DNA from: Siphonodentalium dalli
Taxonomy: Eukaryota; Mollusca; Scaphopoda; Gadilida; Siphonodentaliidae
DNA length: 64,000 nucleotides
Direction of reading: 5' to 3'
NCBI GenBank assembly: GCA_032622095.1
Contig: CP136069.1
Coordinates: 187,599,122-187,663,121, forward strand
Part shown: positions 35,536 to 49,367 of the stretch, in pieces
Layout: every line of letters starts with the position of its first letter
How positions within the stretch are numbered: position 1 is the first letter of the stretch
Made by a program: the position numbers and the translations under genes
The notes under the pieces: model-generated
What the model was told of the DNA's origin: nothing
Database searches by the model: none
Seen by the model: the letters and a program-made list of their open reading frames with translations, nothing else

Positions 35536-36034
35536 TTGTATGGAAAGTTGAAAATAGCCTGATGTCTGAAGATTACTAATCGCTTCTAACGTGGGACTTG
35601 TTTATTATCATGCGCGCGCCGCGTGTATACTAATGTACAAATTCTTGTTTCGGCTGGGCGCTGGAGTTTACGATGGGGGTTTATTTATAGAAATGGAAAT
35701 TTTTAGGACGGATTTAAAAGTCGAACTGCGCGACCAGGAGGCCGAGTCCGGTAAAAGGTGTAGTTGGTAATTTAAATTTCGTTTATTGTCCTTGACATTA
35801 TTATGTCATTAATGTTGATTTTGGTTTGCGACAAACTATGTCAATTACAAATAAAAGAAATGAAAAAGATAAAATTTGTACGTCTTATATTTCAACTTTT
35901 ATAGACATGTTTCGTTCTGCAGCCCACTGGGGTTGTGGTCGGAGACGACCGAGTCGGCCGCCGGTTCGTTAATTAGGTGCTGGTTGTTATTTTGTTATTT
36001 TAACTGAATTCTGAGTTGATCATGTAACAATAAT

Positions 36035-36085
36035 TAAAGAGCGTTCTGTGGTAGTCATGTCCTGATATGGTAAAAATAAAGAGCG
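36035..36085 (+). repeat. dispersed AAAGAGCGTT dimer
   Basis: TTAAAGAGCGTTCTGTGGTA, TCCTGATATGGTAAAAATAA, AGAGCGTTT: two satellite half-units. Similar dimers at 13,310-13,365, 31,958-32,022, 34,255-34,312, 36,808-36,862 and 63,460-63,518. Confidence 0.7.
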
Positions 36086-36089
36086 TTTA

Positions 36090-39000
36090 TATCACTTATA
36101 AGTGGAAAATTGAAATTAGATGATACATTACTACACTCCGCCTTAGCACATGTATATATTCTGTATATTAGTATCTCGTGTAATTGCCGACCTACATTTT
36201 ATGTTGATGACCAGAGCGTTTCAAAATTGAGATTTATTTGTCGAATTAGAAGCCTGAACATTACGAGTATGGAGCGTGATTATTGTTGAGTATTCATGTA
36301 CCATAAATCTCACATATATAGGCAGCGTATGTAGAGTATCGATTCGATAGCAATCATGTTATCATCTGTTTTGATCTGACATACTTGGGAACGACATTCA
36401 TTTTACTATCGTCCAATGGATCGAACTGTGAATGCCTCAGATAAATCCATCAAATTTGAGCGTTCAATTGAGACTACTCGCATCGTGAAAGTAACTAAGT
36501 GTGAACAAATGCAAACATATTCTTCTTCTGAATGAGTCGAGTGGCTATAAGATAGCTTATATTATACCGGGAACACTCCTCCATTTTCAGCACATAATGA
36601 ACTTATAATGAATTCATTTTGATTCGATAATGTGACTAAAATGCTCTCATTTTCAGTACATTATCGACTTAAAATGAGGAGATTCTAAACAGATTATCGA
36701 CATAAAATAAATTCTATTGTAAGCAGATAATGTGCGGAAAATCTGGATAACAGGCTGCTCCTTGGAGTCTTAGAAGACGTCGGCTCTTTGCTTCGGCTTG
36801 CAATATTAAAGAGCGTTAAATGTTATAGACGTGTTCTGATATGGTGAACATAAAGAGCGATTCTACCAATTATGTGCGGAAAGTTGAAAATATCTGATAA
36901 ATTTCTAAGCTCCGTCACAGTCTCTTAATAATGCATTAAATGAAATATCCACAGTAACTTGTGTACTTATTGTGATGACCAGAACATTTCATAAGTGTGA
37001 GTACTATGTCGAATTAGAGCCCTGAACATTACGATTCTCTTCACACGTGGGACGTGTTTATTGCGGGGTATTCATGCACCGTAAATCCCACAGATAGGCA
37101 GTGTATATCGAGTATCGATGCGACACCCCGTGTGTAAATGGGTACGACAGAGCTATTTTAATTATTTCAATGGATCGAACTGTGAATGTCTTAGACAAAC
37201 CCATCAAATTGAGTGTTCAAATGAGACAACAATCGCGCATTACGTTCTACTCTCACGGTGAAAGTAACCGAGTGTGAACTAATAGGAACATGTTATTCTT
37301 CTGTATTCGTGGAGTGGTTATAAGAACGACTGCTTCCATTGTGCCTTTAGTGGTGTGATTGAACACACAAAAGGAAATAACGGTAATAGTTAATTTATTG
37401 ACTAAATTAGTATTGAACTATTCATACTGTGTACATTCATGGTAGCTTTAGGCACATTTTATTGAATAGTGTCGGTGCCATTATACGTCTTCTGGTATAG
37501 CTTTAATACTTATATAAATATTTTACTTCTTAGCAAACAGTCCCCCGACAAAGTAAATAAAATATCAATGTCGAATATAGTGAATTCATGCATTCTATCT
37601 GATGACGTCATTCATTGAGTCGGTCAAATTGAATATTTTTCTCCAATTCGCTGCATTACAACAACTAAAAAATTGGGACGTGTGTCACATTTCGAGGAAA
37701 ATACGGAACAAAAAGCATTACCCTTAAACATACGTTAACACATTGTATACTAAATACTCATCGACGAGTAGTTATCCCTTATGAAATGTTCAGATAAAGA
37801 CCTTATTATCTGAACATTTATAAATAGAAACCCCCCCCCCTGCACTTGTATTACCTGCCGCGTCCGCTTATTGTAAATCCCTCTCAAGAAAACCATAGTC
37901 AGAAATGGTAACGCCCCCAAGATCATATTATTAGCCATAAATATAAATTATAATATAAAATATATTGGTTACATTAATGCATCGCCTCAGAATTCCGTTA
38001 AAACAACTAATCCTTCAAATTATTACAAAAAACTACGGCTTATTACTGCAGGTTTTTCATTCACCAAACCAGAAGGCTTTTAAATGCGGATAAAAAATTG
38101 TGTTCCCGCCATAAAATCTTCAAGTGTGCATGGCCCAGTCATTGTTCATACCTAAACATCGAACGCAATTAACGTGGTCATAATAGTTACACACTGCAAC
38201 TATAAGACATCCAGAGAATACATACCCCACGAAAACCCGAAATGTGTTTTTCCTGCGAGATATCCCATCGCTATAGTTCAATTTGACACGGCCAGATTAG
38301 CCTTCCTACAATATCCTAAAACAATAAAGCTTCTCAAATCATCGGCATAGTCAGTAGAACTTTTACGAACTTTGACATTCCAACTACAGCTTTTACCGGA
38401 CTCGGGGTCACAGTACAACTTTAACGCGTCCCAAAATAACAAAACAAAAACAATTATCTATTTATAAAATCCCCATGGGACCACAGATTTCTAAAATTTA
38501 TAGAACAGTATACACCGGTGGCGTTAATACTAGAACATTTAAATGAACATGGTTTTATAACTGGGTTGATTGGCACCAGAATTGGGCTTCTTCTGCACTT
38601 GTATTTATTTGTTGACTGCTTAACACCTTAGCATCCATGCAAATGAATAATAGATCATTATAATGTATATCTTTATAACTGCATTGGAGAATCCATTCAG
38701 TATATAAAGGGTTAATCTTGACCAGCATTATGAGCTGACAAACGAACACACAATTTTATCAACTAATCTAAACTCGAGTAAACTACATAAACTTAAAATT
38801 GGCAAAACGTCAAGTTCAAAAAGGAACACAATACCAGATATATATATATATATTATAATATGAAATATATTGGTTTCATGAATGCACCACCTCAGAATTC
38901 GGTTAAAACAGCTAATCCTTCAAATTATTACAACTATGGCTTATTACTGCCCGATACTTCGCAATACGACATGTAGTCTACATTCCAATTGAGACATACT

Positions 39001-39340
39001 TCATCAGCAAAGTTCGCTGTTATTTAATGTGTTCCCGCAATAAAATATTCAAGAATGGCCCAGCTATTGTTCATACCTAAATATCGAAAGCGATTAAATC
39101 GTGGTCATTAAAGTTACATACTGCAACAATGAGACATCCGCCAAGATACATCCGCGAAAATCCGAAATGTGTTGTCCTGCGATATATCCCCATCGCCCAA
39201 TTGGCCCGGCCAGATCAGCGAAGCAGTAAACACCAATAGGGCGTAACAACAATAATATTGAGTTATCACTTCGGAATGACGCGCATGCGCGTGTATTCCA
39301 ATTTACCCACATCACCATTTGGGGATCTAATAGAGGTTGA
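36090..39340. other. gene-free region
   Basis: Only an AAAGAGCGTT dimer (36,808-36,862), a C-type MITE fragment (37,733-37,830), two loosely similar stretches around 37,940-38,160 and 38,860-39,080 (both with AATATATTGGTT and CCTCAGAATTCCGTTAAAAC-like sequence), and AT-rich unique DNA. No exon chain was found. Confidence 0.5.
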
Positions 39341-39345
39341 CTAGT

Positions 39346-42300
39346 AGTCCAGGAGATATTGGTAGACCTCTGCACCCCCCCCCCCCCCAGGACTTAACTT
39401 CACCCGACTAATTTTCTTCCCTAAGGTCTCCTCTAATTTTTTTCACTTGTTAACAAGAAAAAAAAGTGGCCGCAGAGACTCCAGACAAGATGGCGTCCAT
39501 CATGGCGGCCATTTTTTTTTAATGCACCAGGTCTCTTTGATCGCCATTATAGTAAAGATTATAGCACATGCGGTAATGTTTTCCGCTCGATTCGTTATGC
39601 TAATATACAATCCTTACAAATTAGCCAAAAATCCGACCCCATAATCCAATATGGTGGCCAAGATGGCCGCCGAAATGTGAAAATATGCTATTTTTCTGAC
39701 ATGTTACCACCTTTCGTTTGTCTCTGTGGGAAAATGTTAGAATTTTTGCGTCATGTTATACATTTGTCATATAGAGGAGTCATTGGCGAACACATGGGGA
39801 CCATAATATGCATTCATTGCGGGATATTTTTGTCCGATATCACGTTTTCCCAAATGCCGGTATCATAGGCCAAAGCCGAATCTCCGTTAATAACGCGATG
39901 TTATGTTTCGAATCAATGAATGTTATTGCTATTATAACAACACCCATGCATATATATTTGCAGGAGACACTCGAGCTAGGATTCCTCTTTTACCTGAGTT
40001 GAGGAATATTTACCCAAATCCAAGATGGCGGCCAAAATGGCCACCAGAAATAAATAATCGCCGAAAATCGCTGATTTTAACATCAGTGAGCATTATTGTC
40101 ATGACAACTCCACACCTGCTTACTATTGTAAGATGGGAACACTTAGGCGAAGAACTTTCCTTGTACCATATCCAAATAAAAGTCCCCCAAATCCAAAATG
40201 GCGCCCACAATGGCGGACAGATTTTTAAAAATCACCGAAATTCCCTCATATTCACATCATTGGGCATTATTGTCGAGACAACTCCACCCATGCTTACAAT
40301 TGAGTTGTGAATACTGAGGAGAAGTAATTACATTACATCTCATGCAATAAATTGTTTTCCAAATCGAAGATGGCGGCCAAAATGGCGACCGAAATTTGAA
40401 AACAAGTCTACATTACTTTACTTTCTTACGATGGGCGTTATTGTTTCGCGATTTCTATCCACCATTACATGTTGATATGGAATAGTGACATGAAGTATTC
40501 ATTAGGGTTTGGCAATTGATACTCACAGCCAAGATCGCTGCTATATTGGCGGCTAGAAATTGAAAAGAAATCGATATTTTCACATATTAATTTCAACTTT
40601 TTGTCATAATATCGGTATGTATGGACGAAACTGTACATAAACCATCTACTAGTTCAACTATAAGGTAACAAAAGTCATAACATTGATCGTATCTTTCTGG
40701 AAAGATGAAAAACCACAATTAATATCGCGATGTGGCATTTCGAATTCCAGTCTCCACTTAGCGCCGATAATGGCCGTAAGCGTAGGTGCGCCGAATAGTT
40801 ATATCAGAACAATTACATGATAACAGATTCTGATATGCCACGTCACGTCCATAATTATCTGGACCAGCTTCCATTTCTTTGTCTGAAAAATCTAGGTCGC
40901 TCACACCGACAAAGTATTCACCACTTCCTGGGAGTAGGGTCCCTCTAATCATAACGTTTCAAACAATTCATTTTCCGGTGTCTTGCTTACAGAAGGTCAT
41001 CTCTATGTATGTGTCTCATACCCCATGGGATAATGACATGTCACCTGGCGAACCAGTTAGCTAGTCACTTCTCAATAGATGGTTCGTCAACTCACAAACT
41101 CAGCGAACGCATTGGCATATGTGGACAACTTCGACAGTGTTTCGAAGGTTGCTAGCTGTCTCATTCCCTTGGACAGATGTCTATCTGCTAAGGAGAAGAC
41201 CCTAGTGTACAGACTACCCACACTTCTTGACCATTATCCGAAGCAAACTGTGTGACGCCCCGCAGTTGTCTCGTCGAATATCTCCCAGCAGAGAAGAACA
41301 ATGCTCGCGGTGCTAGTTTGTGGACATGCGCCATGATAGTGGGAATGAAATGGGCCACTGTATACACCACCCCTACACCTGGTGCATGTTTAAGATATCG
41401 AATGTCGTGCGTGTCGGTTTTATTTGGTGTGGTAAGATTGTATTTCCACATCCGTTTCGAAGCCTTTCTGATTCAACTACGTACACTTTTGTCTGGATAA
41501 TAATATGCTAGCCTCCCTCAAAACAGTCGGATGGACTAAAGGATAATGTCTTTATAGCATGAATGTATGCGTGTTTTGTTATCCTCTCTCGGGGTTAGTG
41601 TCAGTATGTGGGCGGTATTATCCAAGAAAATGTCAGGAACTGTGGTGCATTTATTTCACTATGTATTTAAAGAACAATTTACAGTCTCGATGGCAATGGC
41701 TGTGGCCGTTGGGGAACGCGACCTTTATGATCATATAGCTTTATATATATAACTTTAGAATATAGTAGTTAATGTCTCATGCAGGAAAATGGTCGCATTG
41801 GTGATGTTACCAAGAAATCACTTGGTGTACCAACGTTTGTTGAACTGAATGCAAGAGCTCATCAACGTAACATTCCTCTGGATGTTCTTCGCGTTGAACA
41901 TTTCACCCTTTTGTTGATGGCATTTGTACTTTCTTGAACCATACCACCCAGCGTGAGTATGACATATCAACCAACTATCAAAGGTATCGCCTTTAAGACT
42001 ACACCCCAGTCTTGGTGGGGCTTATACAGCAGTAGCCAATGGCATACTCCTGGTCCAGTTGTTTAAGAACGGCTTCCAAACGGATGGTGACATACAATCT
42101 TAGCATACAAGGAAAGCAAAGCCACACATGAGATCCTGTCTGAATCTAAAACATAACAAAATAAGGGGCGGTGCAGTCATGGTCCAATTTCATTTCCACT
42201 ATCATGACACATACCCACAAACTAGCACCGTGTGTATTGTTATCATCTGCTTGGATCTGTTCGGTGAGACGATTGCTGGACGCCAACAAGCTTGTTCTTA

Positions 42301-44281
42301 TGATCATGTTCAAGGAGTTTGGGTATATTATGCATTATGCTCTTCTACGCCTTAGCAGAAATGCATCCGTCAAATGTCGGGCTTTCAACATTCGAAGCCA
42401 TATACAGAAGTTGTCCGGGTACGTCAGTGCATTAGATGAGTATGTGAATTGATGAACCATATATTGAGAAGTGGCTCTTTGTGAAGATCACCAGGTGTAC
42501 ACGTTGTTAACCCCATTAGGTCACCAAAGCTGACAATACGCAGATAGATAGGTCCTTCTGAAAGCTAGTATACGCATCGACCGAATACCTGTATAGTGTA
42601 TCGCAAAAGATGACGCATATACCCCATATGTAGCATCTGAATTATACCATAAGCTATACCACGAATGAAGCTCGCTAAGAATTCCAAGCTTTCGAAACCA
42701 ACACGTGAGCTGGACACCGGCATATGTATTGTTTGAAACATTCCGATTAGTGAACTGTTGTTGTGAGTGAGATAGATTAATCTGACGAAGAGACGGAAAC
42801 GAGTCTAGATAATGCTGAATGTGGCAATTCAGAATAAGCTCAGGTACTGTTGTTTTGATTCTTGGAAGTCATAATATGACTATTCGGCGCACCTATATAT
42901 GAGCCCTTAGTGGAAAATGGATTTTGAAATGCCACATTGCGATTGTGGGTTTTCATCCTTCCAAAAGGCTACGACTTACATTGGAACTAATATATGGCTT
43001 ATATTATGTACCGTTTCGTTTATACAAATCAATATTATGACAAAAAGTTGAAATTAGTATGTGATAATATCGGCTTCTTTTCAATTTCTGCCCGCCAGTT
43101 GGCCGCCATATTGACTGTGAGTATCACTTGCCAAACCCTAATGAATAATTCATACATATCAACATGTAATGGTGGGTAGAAATCGCGAAACAATAACGCC
43201 CATCCTAAGAAAGTAAAGTAATGTAGACTTGTTTTCAAATTTCGGTCGCCATTTTGGCCGCCATCTTCGATTTGGAAAACCATTTCTTGCATGAGATGTA
43301 AGGTAATTACTTCACCTCAGTATTTACAACTCAACTGTACGCATGGGTGGAGTTGTCTCGACAATAATGCCCAATGATGTGAATATGAGGGAATTTCGGT
43401 GATTTTTAAAAATCTGTCCGCCATTGTGGGCGCCATTTTGGATTTGGGGGACTTTTATTTGGATATGGTACAAGAAAGTTCTTCGCCTAAGTGTTCCCAA
43501 CTTACAATAGTAAGCAGGTGTGGAGTTGTAATGGCAATAATGCTCACTGATGTTAAAATCAGCGATTTTCGGCGATTTTTTATTTCTGGTGGCCATTTTG
43601 GCCGCCATCTTGGATTTGGGTAAATATTCCTCAACTCAGGTATAAGAGGAATCCTAGCTCGAGTATCTCCTGCAAATATATATGCATGGGTGTTGTTATA
43701 ATAGCAATAACATTCATTGATTCGAAACATAACATCGCGTTATTAACGGAGATTCGGCTTTGACCTATGATACCGGCATTTGGGAAAACGTGATATCGGA
43801 CAAAAATATCCCGCAATGAATGCATATTATGGTCCCCATGTGTTCGCCAATGACTCCTCTATATGACAAATGTATAACATGACGCAAAAATTCTAACATT
43901 TTCCCACAGAGACAAACGAAAGGTGGTAACATGTCAGAAAAATAGCATATTTTCACATTTCGGCGGCCATCTTGGCCGCCATATTGGATTATGGGGTCGG
44001 ATTTTTGGCTAATTTGTAAGGATTGTATATTAGCAGAACGAATCGAGCGGAAAACAAGACCGCATGTGCTATAATCTTTACTATAATGGCGATCAAAGAG
44101 ACCTGGTGCATTTACAAAAAATGGCCGCCATGATGGACGCCATCTTGTCTGGAGTCTCTGCGGCCACTTTTTTTTCTTGTTAACAAGTGAAAAAAATTAG
44201 AGGAGACCTTAGGGAAGAAAATTAGTCGGGTGAAGTTAAGTCCTGGGGGGGCTGCAGAGGTCTACCAATATCTCCTGGACT
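39346..44281. mobile_element. 4.9-kb palindromic transposon-like element
   Basis: The two halves are inverted copies: AGTCCAGGAGATATTGG at the left pairs with CCAATATCTCCTGGACT at the right. Matched pairs can be followed inwards (40,369 with 43,266; ~40,700 with ~42,930; ~41,350 with ~42,200) to a centre near 41,814. The outer ~1.4 kb of each arm is nearly identical, the inner part diverged. At least six GCCGCCAT/ATGGCGGC motifs lie in each arm. Broken frames remain: minus strand about 41,225-41,085 reads FSLADRHLSKGMRQL and LSTYANAFAEF; plus strand ~41,780 reads VTKKSLGVPTFVELNARAHQ. This could be a dead transposase or a head-to-head dimer; the superfamily is unknown. Confidence 0.75.
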
Positions 44282-44289
44282 ATAGTACT

Positions 44290-45265
44290 GGTAATGCTTA
44301 TAGGCGGCATATATGAGCAACAGAAAGGATTTTATAATTCATGATTGTATTGTCCTGGACTTAGACCCTAATATGGCGAAAGTGTGTTTATCGTGAGCTC
44401 CAAAAGCAAACATTACTCAAACCAGATATATATTTATTTAGGCAATGTTCAGAAATAAATGATCGACCCTTCAACACATAAACTCGCTGTTCTATAGCGA
44501 GGGACAAAGATAAAAACCACGCATTCAAAGATAAATAAGGCGCAAAGGAATGAGGATGCCACACAATGCAGGAATTGAGGCGTGCTTCCGTGTGCGGGTC
44601 TTATAGTACTCGGGGAAAACTCAGAATAGGAGCCGGAAGCATTCAGTTCAAACAAAGCAACAATATATTCTCACTATCCATTTGATACACAGTCGCTAAG
44701 GCAAACACTTGATGACGATTGTATTGGTGCACTGTAAACTATTTACCCGCGAGATTAAATACCATAATTCATTGAAAGCACGCGACCATTTGTAGTGCAT
44801 TAGTCGATAGCGTCAAACAGTTTGTGCAATAAATTTCACGTGGAATCATATCTCTGTGGACATTTCTTAATTTCATGGGAGGATATCTGGATTGTTTGGT
44901 ATTAATTACTCTCTAGATGACAGTTTACACCAGGACCGTGACCTGTTGTCGTGAGATCGAGGGTTCTGATTGATAGAAATGGTTTCATGTTGATACCACG
45001 GGTACTCATGTCTATATAGTGTTCCACTGCGTTTGGTCGCCAGGAGTATCCGCCGTTAAGTGTCCCCTATACACACTGTTTCAGTTATTTGCAGTCGATA
45101 TCTTCTTTGGGGCAGTGGTGGATACTGTGTTCAAATTCCGCAAAAGGTATGTATAATTAATCGGATTCCTTATATCATTTTGGTTTGTTAAAAGCGATAT
45201 GAAAATGGAATTTGCATGTCTACATGTAGTAGGTGTATTTTGCAGGATTTACTTGTTCTGTTGTT
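44290..45265. other. no gene recognised
   Basis: Unique-looking AT-rich sequence between the palindromic element and an A-type MITE. No splice-bounded frame was found. Confidence 0.4.
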
Positions 45266-45269
45266 GTGT

Positions 45270-45710
45270 TTAACCCTTTACCCAACAGAACGGCCCTGTG
45301 CCAATGCATTCTCTTATATATGCGAGTCGACCATAGGTCGCCTCGCATATATAAGAGAATGCATTGGCTTAACACATATTAAAAATGATAAAATTGTCAA
45401 AGAATGTAGTAAAATATTATAAAAATTGTTTTAAAATGTAAGAAAAAGTTATAAAATTGTTAAAGAATGGTAAAAAGTGTTAAAAAAGGCCAATGCATTC
45501 TCTTATATATGCGAGGCGACCTATGGTCGACTCGCATATATAAGATAATGCATTGGCACAGGGCATAACAGTAAAAATCACAATGTGGTCAATGAACCGG
45601 TTCCAATGATATCCATATTTGTATGGTGTTATTGAGACAGACCGAAGATATTTTAGGCTGTTGAAGCTTTATTTGGGCGCTTTTGGCCGTTTTGTTGGGT
45701 AAAGGGTTAA
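45270..45710 (+). mobile_element. A-type TTAA MITE, complete (441 bp)
   Basis: Same layout as 34,454-34,842 with an expanded AT-rich centre made of AAAATTGTTAAAGAATG units. Both palindromes are present; the second carries one substitution (AAGATAATGC). Confidence 0.8.
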
Positions 45711-46794
45711 CATTTCGAAATTGCGTGACAATTGTTTTCGACATAAGGAATTTGACTGGTTGTTGAAGCAGCTACGGTGGGGTAGTTAGCTTTTCTGCGA
45801 TATCTTTACCAAAAATTTAAATACCGAAGTTCTGTCTCTGGTACATGACCAAGAAATCATTGTAGAATTGTTTCAATTCGTGTCGCTGTGCTGGAACTCT
45901 TTTGAAGAATATACAATAGCTTAATATTTGGAAAAGAGAATTGAAAATGCAGTCATAAATACAATTCAACTGATGATTTTATGATTAAAAAGTTCATATT
46001 AACATATGCAGGATATGCAATTATGTATTTTGTGGCAACATCTGTCCCTGTTTTTCAATTTTCAGGCACAAAACAAGCCGCCTACCGAACTATAGTTATG
46101 CGTAATAGCATATGTCTTCTTATCACTAGACGGACGGAAAAAATAGAGGGATGCACAAATAAAAGCCTCAGAAAAACCTGTTTCCATTAAAATGTCAAAC
46201 TGGAAACAGGTCGATTCAGAAAATAGACACTGGTGGTACAGAAACCGTTATCAGATCGGTTTTAACATTCCGAAAATGCGGGACATTTTTTTTTTCAGGA
46301 ATAATGAATCCGACAACTGTCCACAGCTGCCCGATTCGTAGTAACCTGACCTTTTCTGATTTAGTGTGACATCGATTTGGATTTCGTTGGCCCAAATCCG
46401 TGCTATCATATACTGGAAGTTGGTACGATTTTCCTCATTTTCTCTGCATGTATCCCAGTCCCCGTTGCAACCAGTCAGACCTACACAATTTATGCTTCGA
46501 CTGATATATTTGACATATTTAGTTTTCGAACGTTTTCCGGGTTTTATCGCAGTTTCGTTTCAAATGTTTATATTTTTTTGGGAGCGATTAACAGAAAAAT
46601 AATTGCGCTTAAGGCCTCATGCAGTATCAGAGTTCGCGCTGCTGCTTGAAAAATTGTCCAATGGCAAAAATAGTTTTCATTTAAAAAAAAATCATTTTGC
46701 AAATATTTTGGTAAGTAAGTTATTAATGGGATGTGAACTACATATATCTAGTCATACAACATCAAATTTGGATTATATATTATACTAGAAGGTG

Positions 46795-47500
46795 ACCCGA
46801 CTTCGTCCGGGCTTTGACCTTGAATTGTCCATTTTGAAGGTCAAGGTCAAGTGGGGTAACGATTTGACCAGTCCAAAACACTGCCCGGACAAAAGTACCC
46901 GACAAACGTGCCCGTCGAAATCCATCCGGTTTTACCCGATTTGACCTTGAATTGATCATTTTGAAGGTCAATGTCAGGTCGGGGTCACGACTCGACCCGT
47001 CCAAAACACTCAGTGGACAAAAGTAACCCCACGTATCAAATTTCGTCGAAATCCCATCAAAATTGGCGATATGACCTTGAATTGAATTGGTCACGTCGCA
47101 CGGGCAAATGAATATGCTTATGAGACTCCCCATACGAAAGTACCCCCACATACCAAGTTTCATCGAAATCCCGTGATATTCGGGCGTTTGACCTTGAAAT
47201 GACCCGATTTCAAGGTCAATGTCACATCGCACGGGCAAATTAATAGGTTTATGCCACTCCCCGGCCTTATGTATCCCCACATACCAAGTTCCATCGAAAT
47301 CCCGTGATATTCGGGCGTTTGACCTTGAAATTACCCGATTTCAAGGTCAATGTCACGTCGTACGGACAAATTAATAGGCCCATGCCACCCCTCGGCCGAA
47401 AATACCCCCACATACCAAGTTTCATCGAAATCGGGTCGGCCGTTTTCGAGTTCATCGCGAACACACAGACACACAGACAGATCTTCCAAAATATATAATA
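46795..47500 (+). repeat. 'GACCTTGAA' dispersed repeat, ~110-bp degenerate units
   Basis: Starts CTAGAAGGTGACCCGACTTC; five to six units with TTTGACCTTGAAAT, CCCCACATACCAAGTTTCAT and CGAAATCCCGTGATATTCGG; ends ACACACAGACACACAGACAG. Structure and ends resemble a dispersed invertebrate repeat. Non-coding. Confidence 0.6.
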
Positions 47501-47529
47501 GATATTATTCATTACGTACATGTGCCGAC

Positions 47530-49158
47530 TTACAAACAATTCAAAGGAAACACGATCAACAAATATATCACCCTTGCGCGGTCAGCAATGCTATGTTGAC
47601 AGTTATATGAAATATTGTATACCGTAATACATTCTTTCTGCATATTCTCTTGTCTACAGGAATGAATATTCGGTTGTTTATGGCGCCCTTTTTCAATTTC
47701 TAGAGTATGATTGCTAATCCGCAATTTGCTGAAGATCTTTCTTACTTCCATATTATTTACTATGGCCAAATATGGCTCCAATCGGTAATCACTTATTATT
47801 TCTCTATACACCCTCAATTTGTTCTTACCTGATGGTTTTTCATCGTTATATATATCTCTTCTGAAACACGACACATGGTCAACCTTGAACCTATCACAAA
47901 TAGTGCATGTGTTGAATTTTCTTCAAATACTGATCAGTTTTATCAATAATTTCCGTGAGTTTTGGAATGTCAAAGTTAAAGGACCACTTATTTGGGATTA
48001 TGCGGTCATCGGACATTGTGGCTGATTTATGAACGAGGGAATGTTTTTCTGCAGTCGATATTTTTAACGCATATTTAGTAGCACGAGATACACCTAGTAC
48101 AAACGCTATCGCATGCCAAATGGGGTGGGATGCTGAAAAATCGCAAGCCAATTTGCGCGCGATTTAGTTTGCCGTGTCCCGCGTGACTCAGCATCGCATG
48201 CGAATATCTTATACTATGTTTCGATTGTAAAATTCAAAGAAATGTAACTCTAACATACCCGTTATTTAGTAAAAAATCATACCAAAAGAATGACACCACA
48301 AAGAGACACGTTTCAAAAACACTATAGGAAAAATCACTTTTAGGGTCTAAGACCTGTTGGGAAACACAAAATTCAAACTGTTATTGAAGCGCCGCAGGCG
48401 CGTTAAGCAACGTCACCCCTTTTTCAAATTGATATCGAGGCAGTCAGGTCGCGCCAGCGACCGCTGCCGCGGGGGCCTGATGGCTCATAAAAACAACTCT
48501 ATATATAAGCGCCCGCGGCTACCACTTTGAGATGAGACTATTCATAGCGCAGTATCTACCCTGTTGGGAAACACAAAATTCAAACTGTTATTGAAGCGCC
48601 GCAGGCGCGTTAAGCAACGTCACCCCTTTTTCAAATTGATATCGAGGCAGTCAGGTCGCGCCAGCGACCGCTGCCGCGGGGGCCTGATGGCTCATAAAAA
48701 CAACTCTATATATAAGCGCCCGCGGCTACCACTTTGAGATGAGACTATTCATGGCGCAGTATCTATATTGTTGAGGTTGATATCAGAGGCCCATATTTCG
48801 CAACCATATAGTGTAATGGGTTTAATGAGTTTATCATACAGTTTGATCCACAAATTAATTGAGAATATATCGTGTTGTTGTAGTGACCTAACAAGCGAAT
48901 AGAGTGCCTTCATGCCCTTGCTGCTTACTTCATTTTGTGCCTTTCTCAATGACCCATTAGCACAGAATCTAATGCCTAAATATGTGTACTCATCAACAAG
49001 TGCAATGGGAAGATTGCCAATCTTGAACGAGTGGTTATTATTGTTAACAGTACCCACTTGATTTTAGAGTTATCCATCTTACACCCGCAGTTTGTCCGTT
49101 TTGAGCACGTGGTTCTGCCAACTTGTGGCCCACGTCTCCGAAAATTAATAGATTTCAA
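47530..49158 (-). pseudogene. decayed non-LTR retrotransposon ORF2 (C-terminal part)
   Basis: On the minus strand, 49,057-48,772 reads VDEYTYLGIRFCANGSLRKA, LWIKLYDKLIKPITLYGCEI, the region after the reverse-transcriptase catalytic core. 48,010-47,900 reads IPNKWSFNFDIPKLTEIIDK. 47,845-47,650 reads KNKLRVYREIISDYRLEPYL and FSKLRISNHTLEIEKGRHK, the 'LRISxHxLxIExGR' tail common to many LINEs. Frames are broken between the blocks, and a 207-bp tandem unit lies inside. The catalytic YxDD motif is not in the part seen. Clade not assigned. Confidence 0.7.
48353..48764 (+). repeat. tandem 207-bp GC-rich unit, two copies, inside the LINE
   Basis: Two almost identical units start TGTTGGGAAACACAAAATTC and contain hairpins GCGCCGCAGGCGC and GTCGCGCCAGCGAC, then CCGCGGGGGCCTGATGGC, TATATATAAGCGCCCGCGG and GCGCAGTATCTA. 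A TATA box in a short GC-rich unit starting TGTTGGG would suit a small LTR or a promoter. GC content is far above the surroundings. Confidence 0.7.
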
Positions 49159-49367
49159 AAATCGATATCTATAATCACTCTGAGCTTTGATGGGTGGGTT
49201 CCTCGACTCGAATCAAATATTTTCTACACCCAAAGCCAAAGAAATAGTAATTTAGGAGCGTCTAATCGGACTGAGTACCTTTAAATTTACCGATTTGTTA
49301 GTTTCGGAAAGTGCAAGAAATTCAATTTGCCCAAAATTGTCTAATTCGAAAAATTGTCTCGGGTGTC

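Noticed and set aside
35138-35551. ORF of repeated NKERSVLVLSCYG units
   Set aside because: 42-bp satellite whose length is a multiple of three; no supporting exon structure, and isolated copies elsewhere are non-coding.
40758-40952. ORF reading SDLDFSDKEMEAG in the palindromic element
   Set aside because: Short and broken; may be transposase debris, but too little to name.
48353-48764. snRNA gene (GCGCAGTATC resembles U4)
   Set aside because: Only a ~10-nt match; no Sm site or U4/U6 pairing region.
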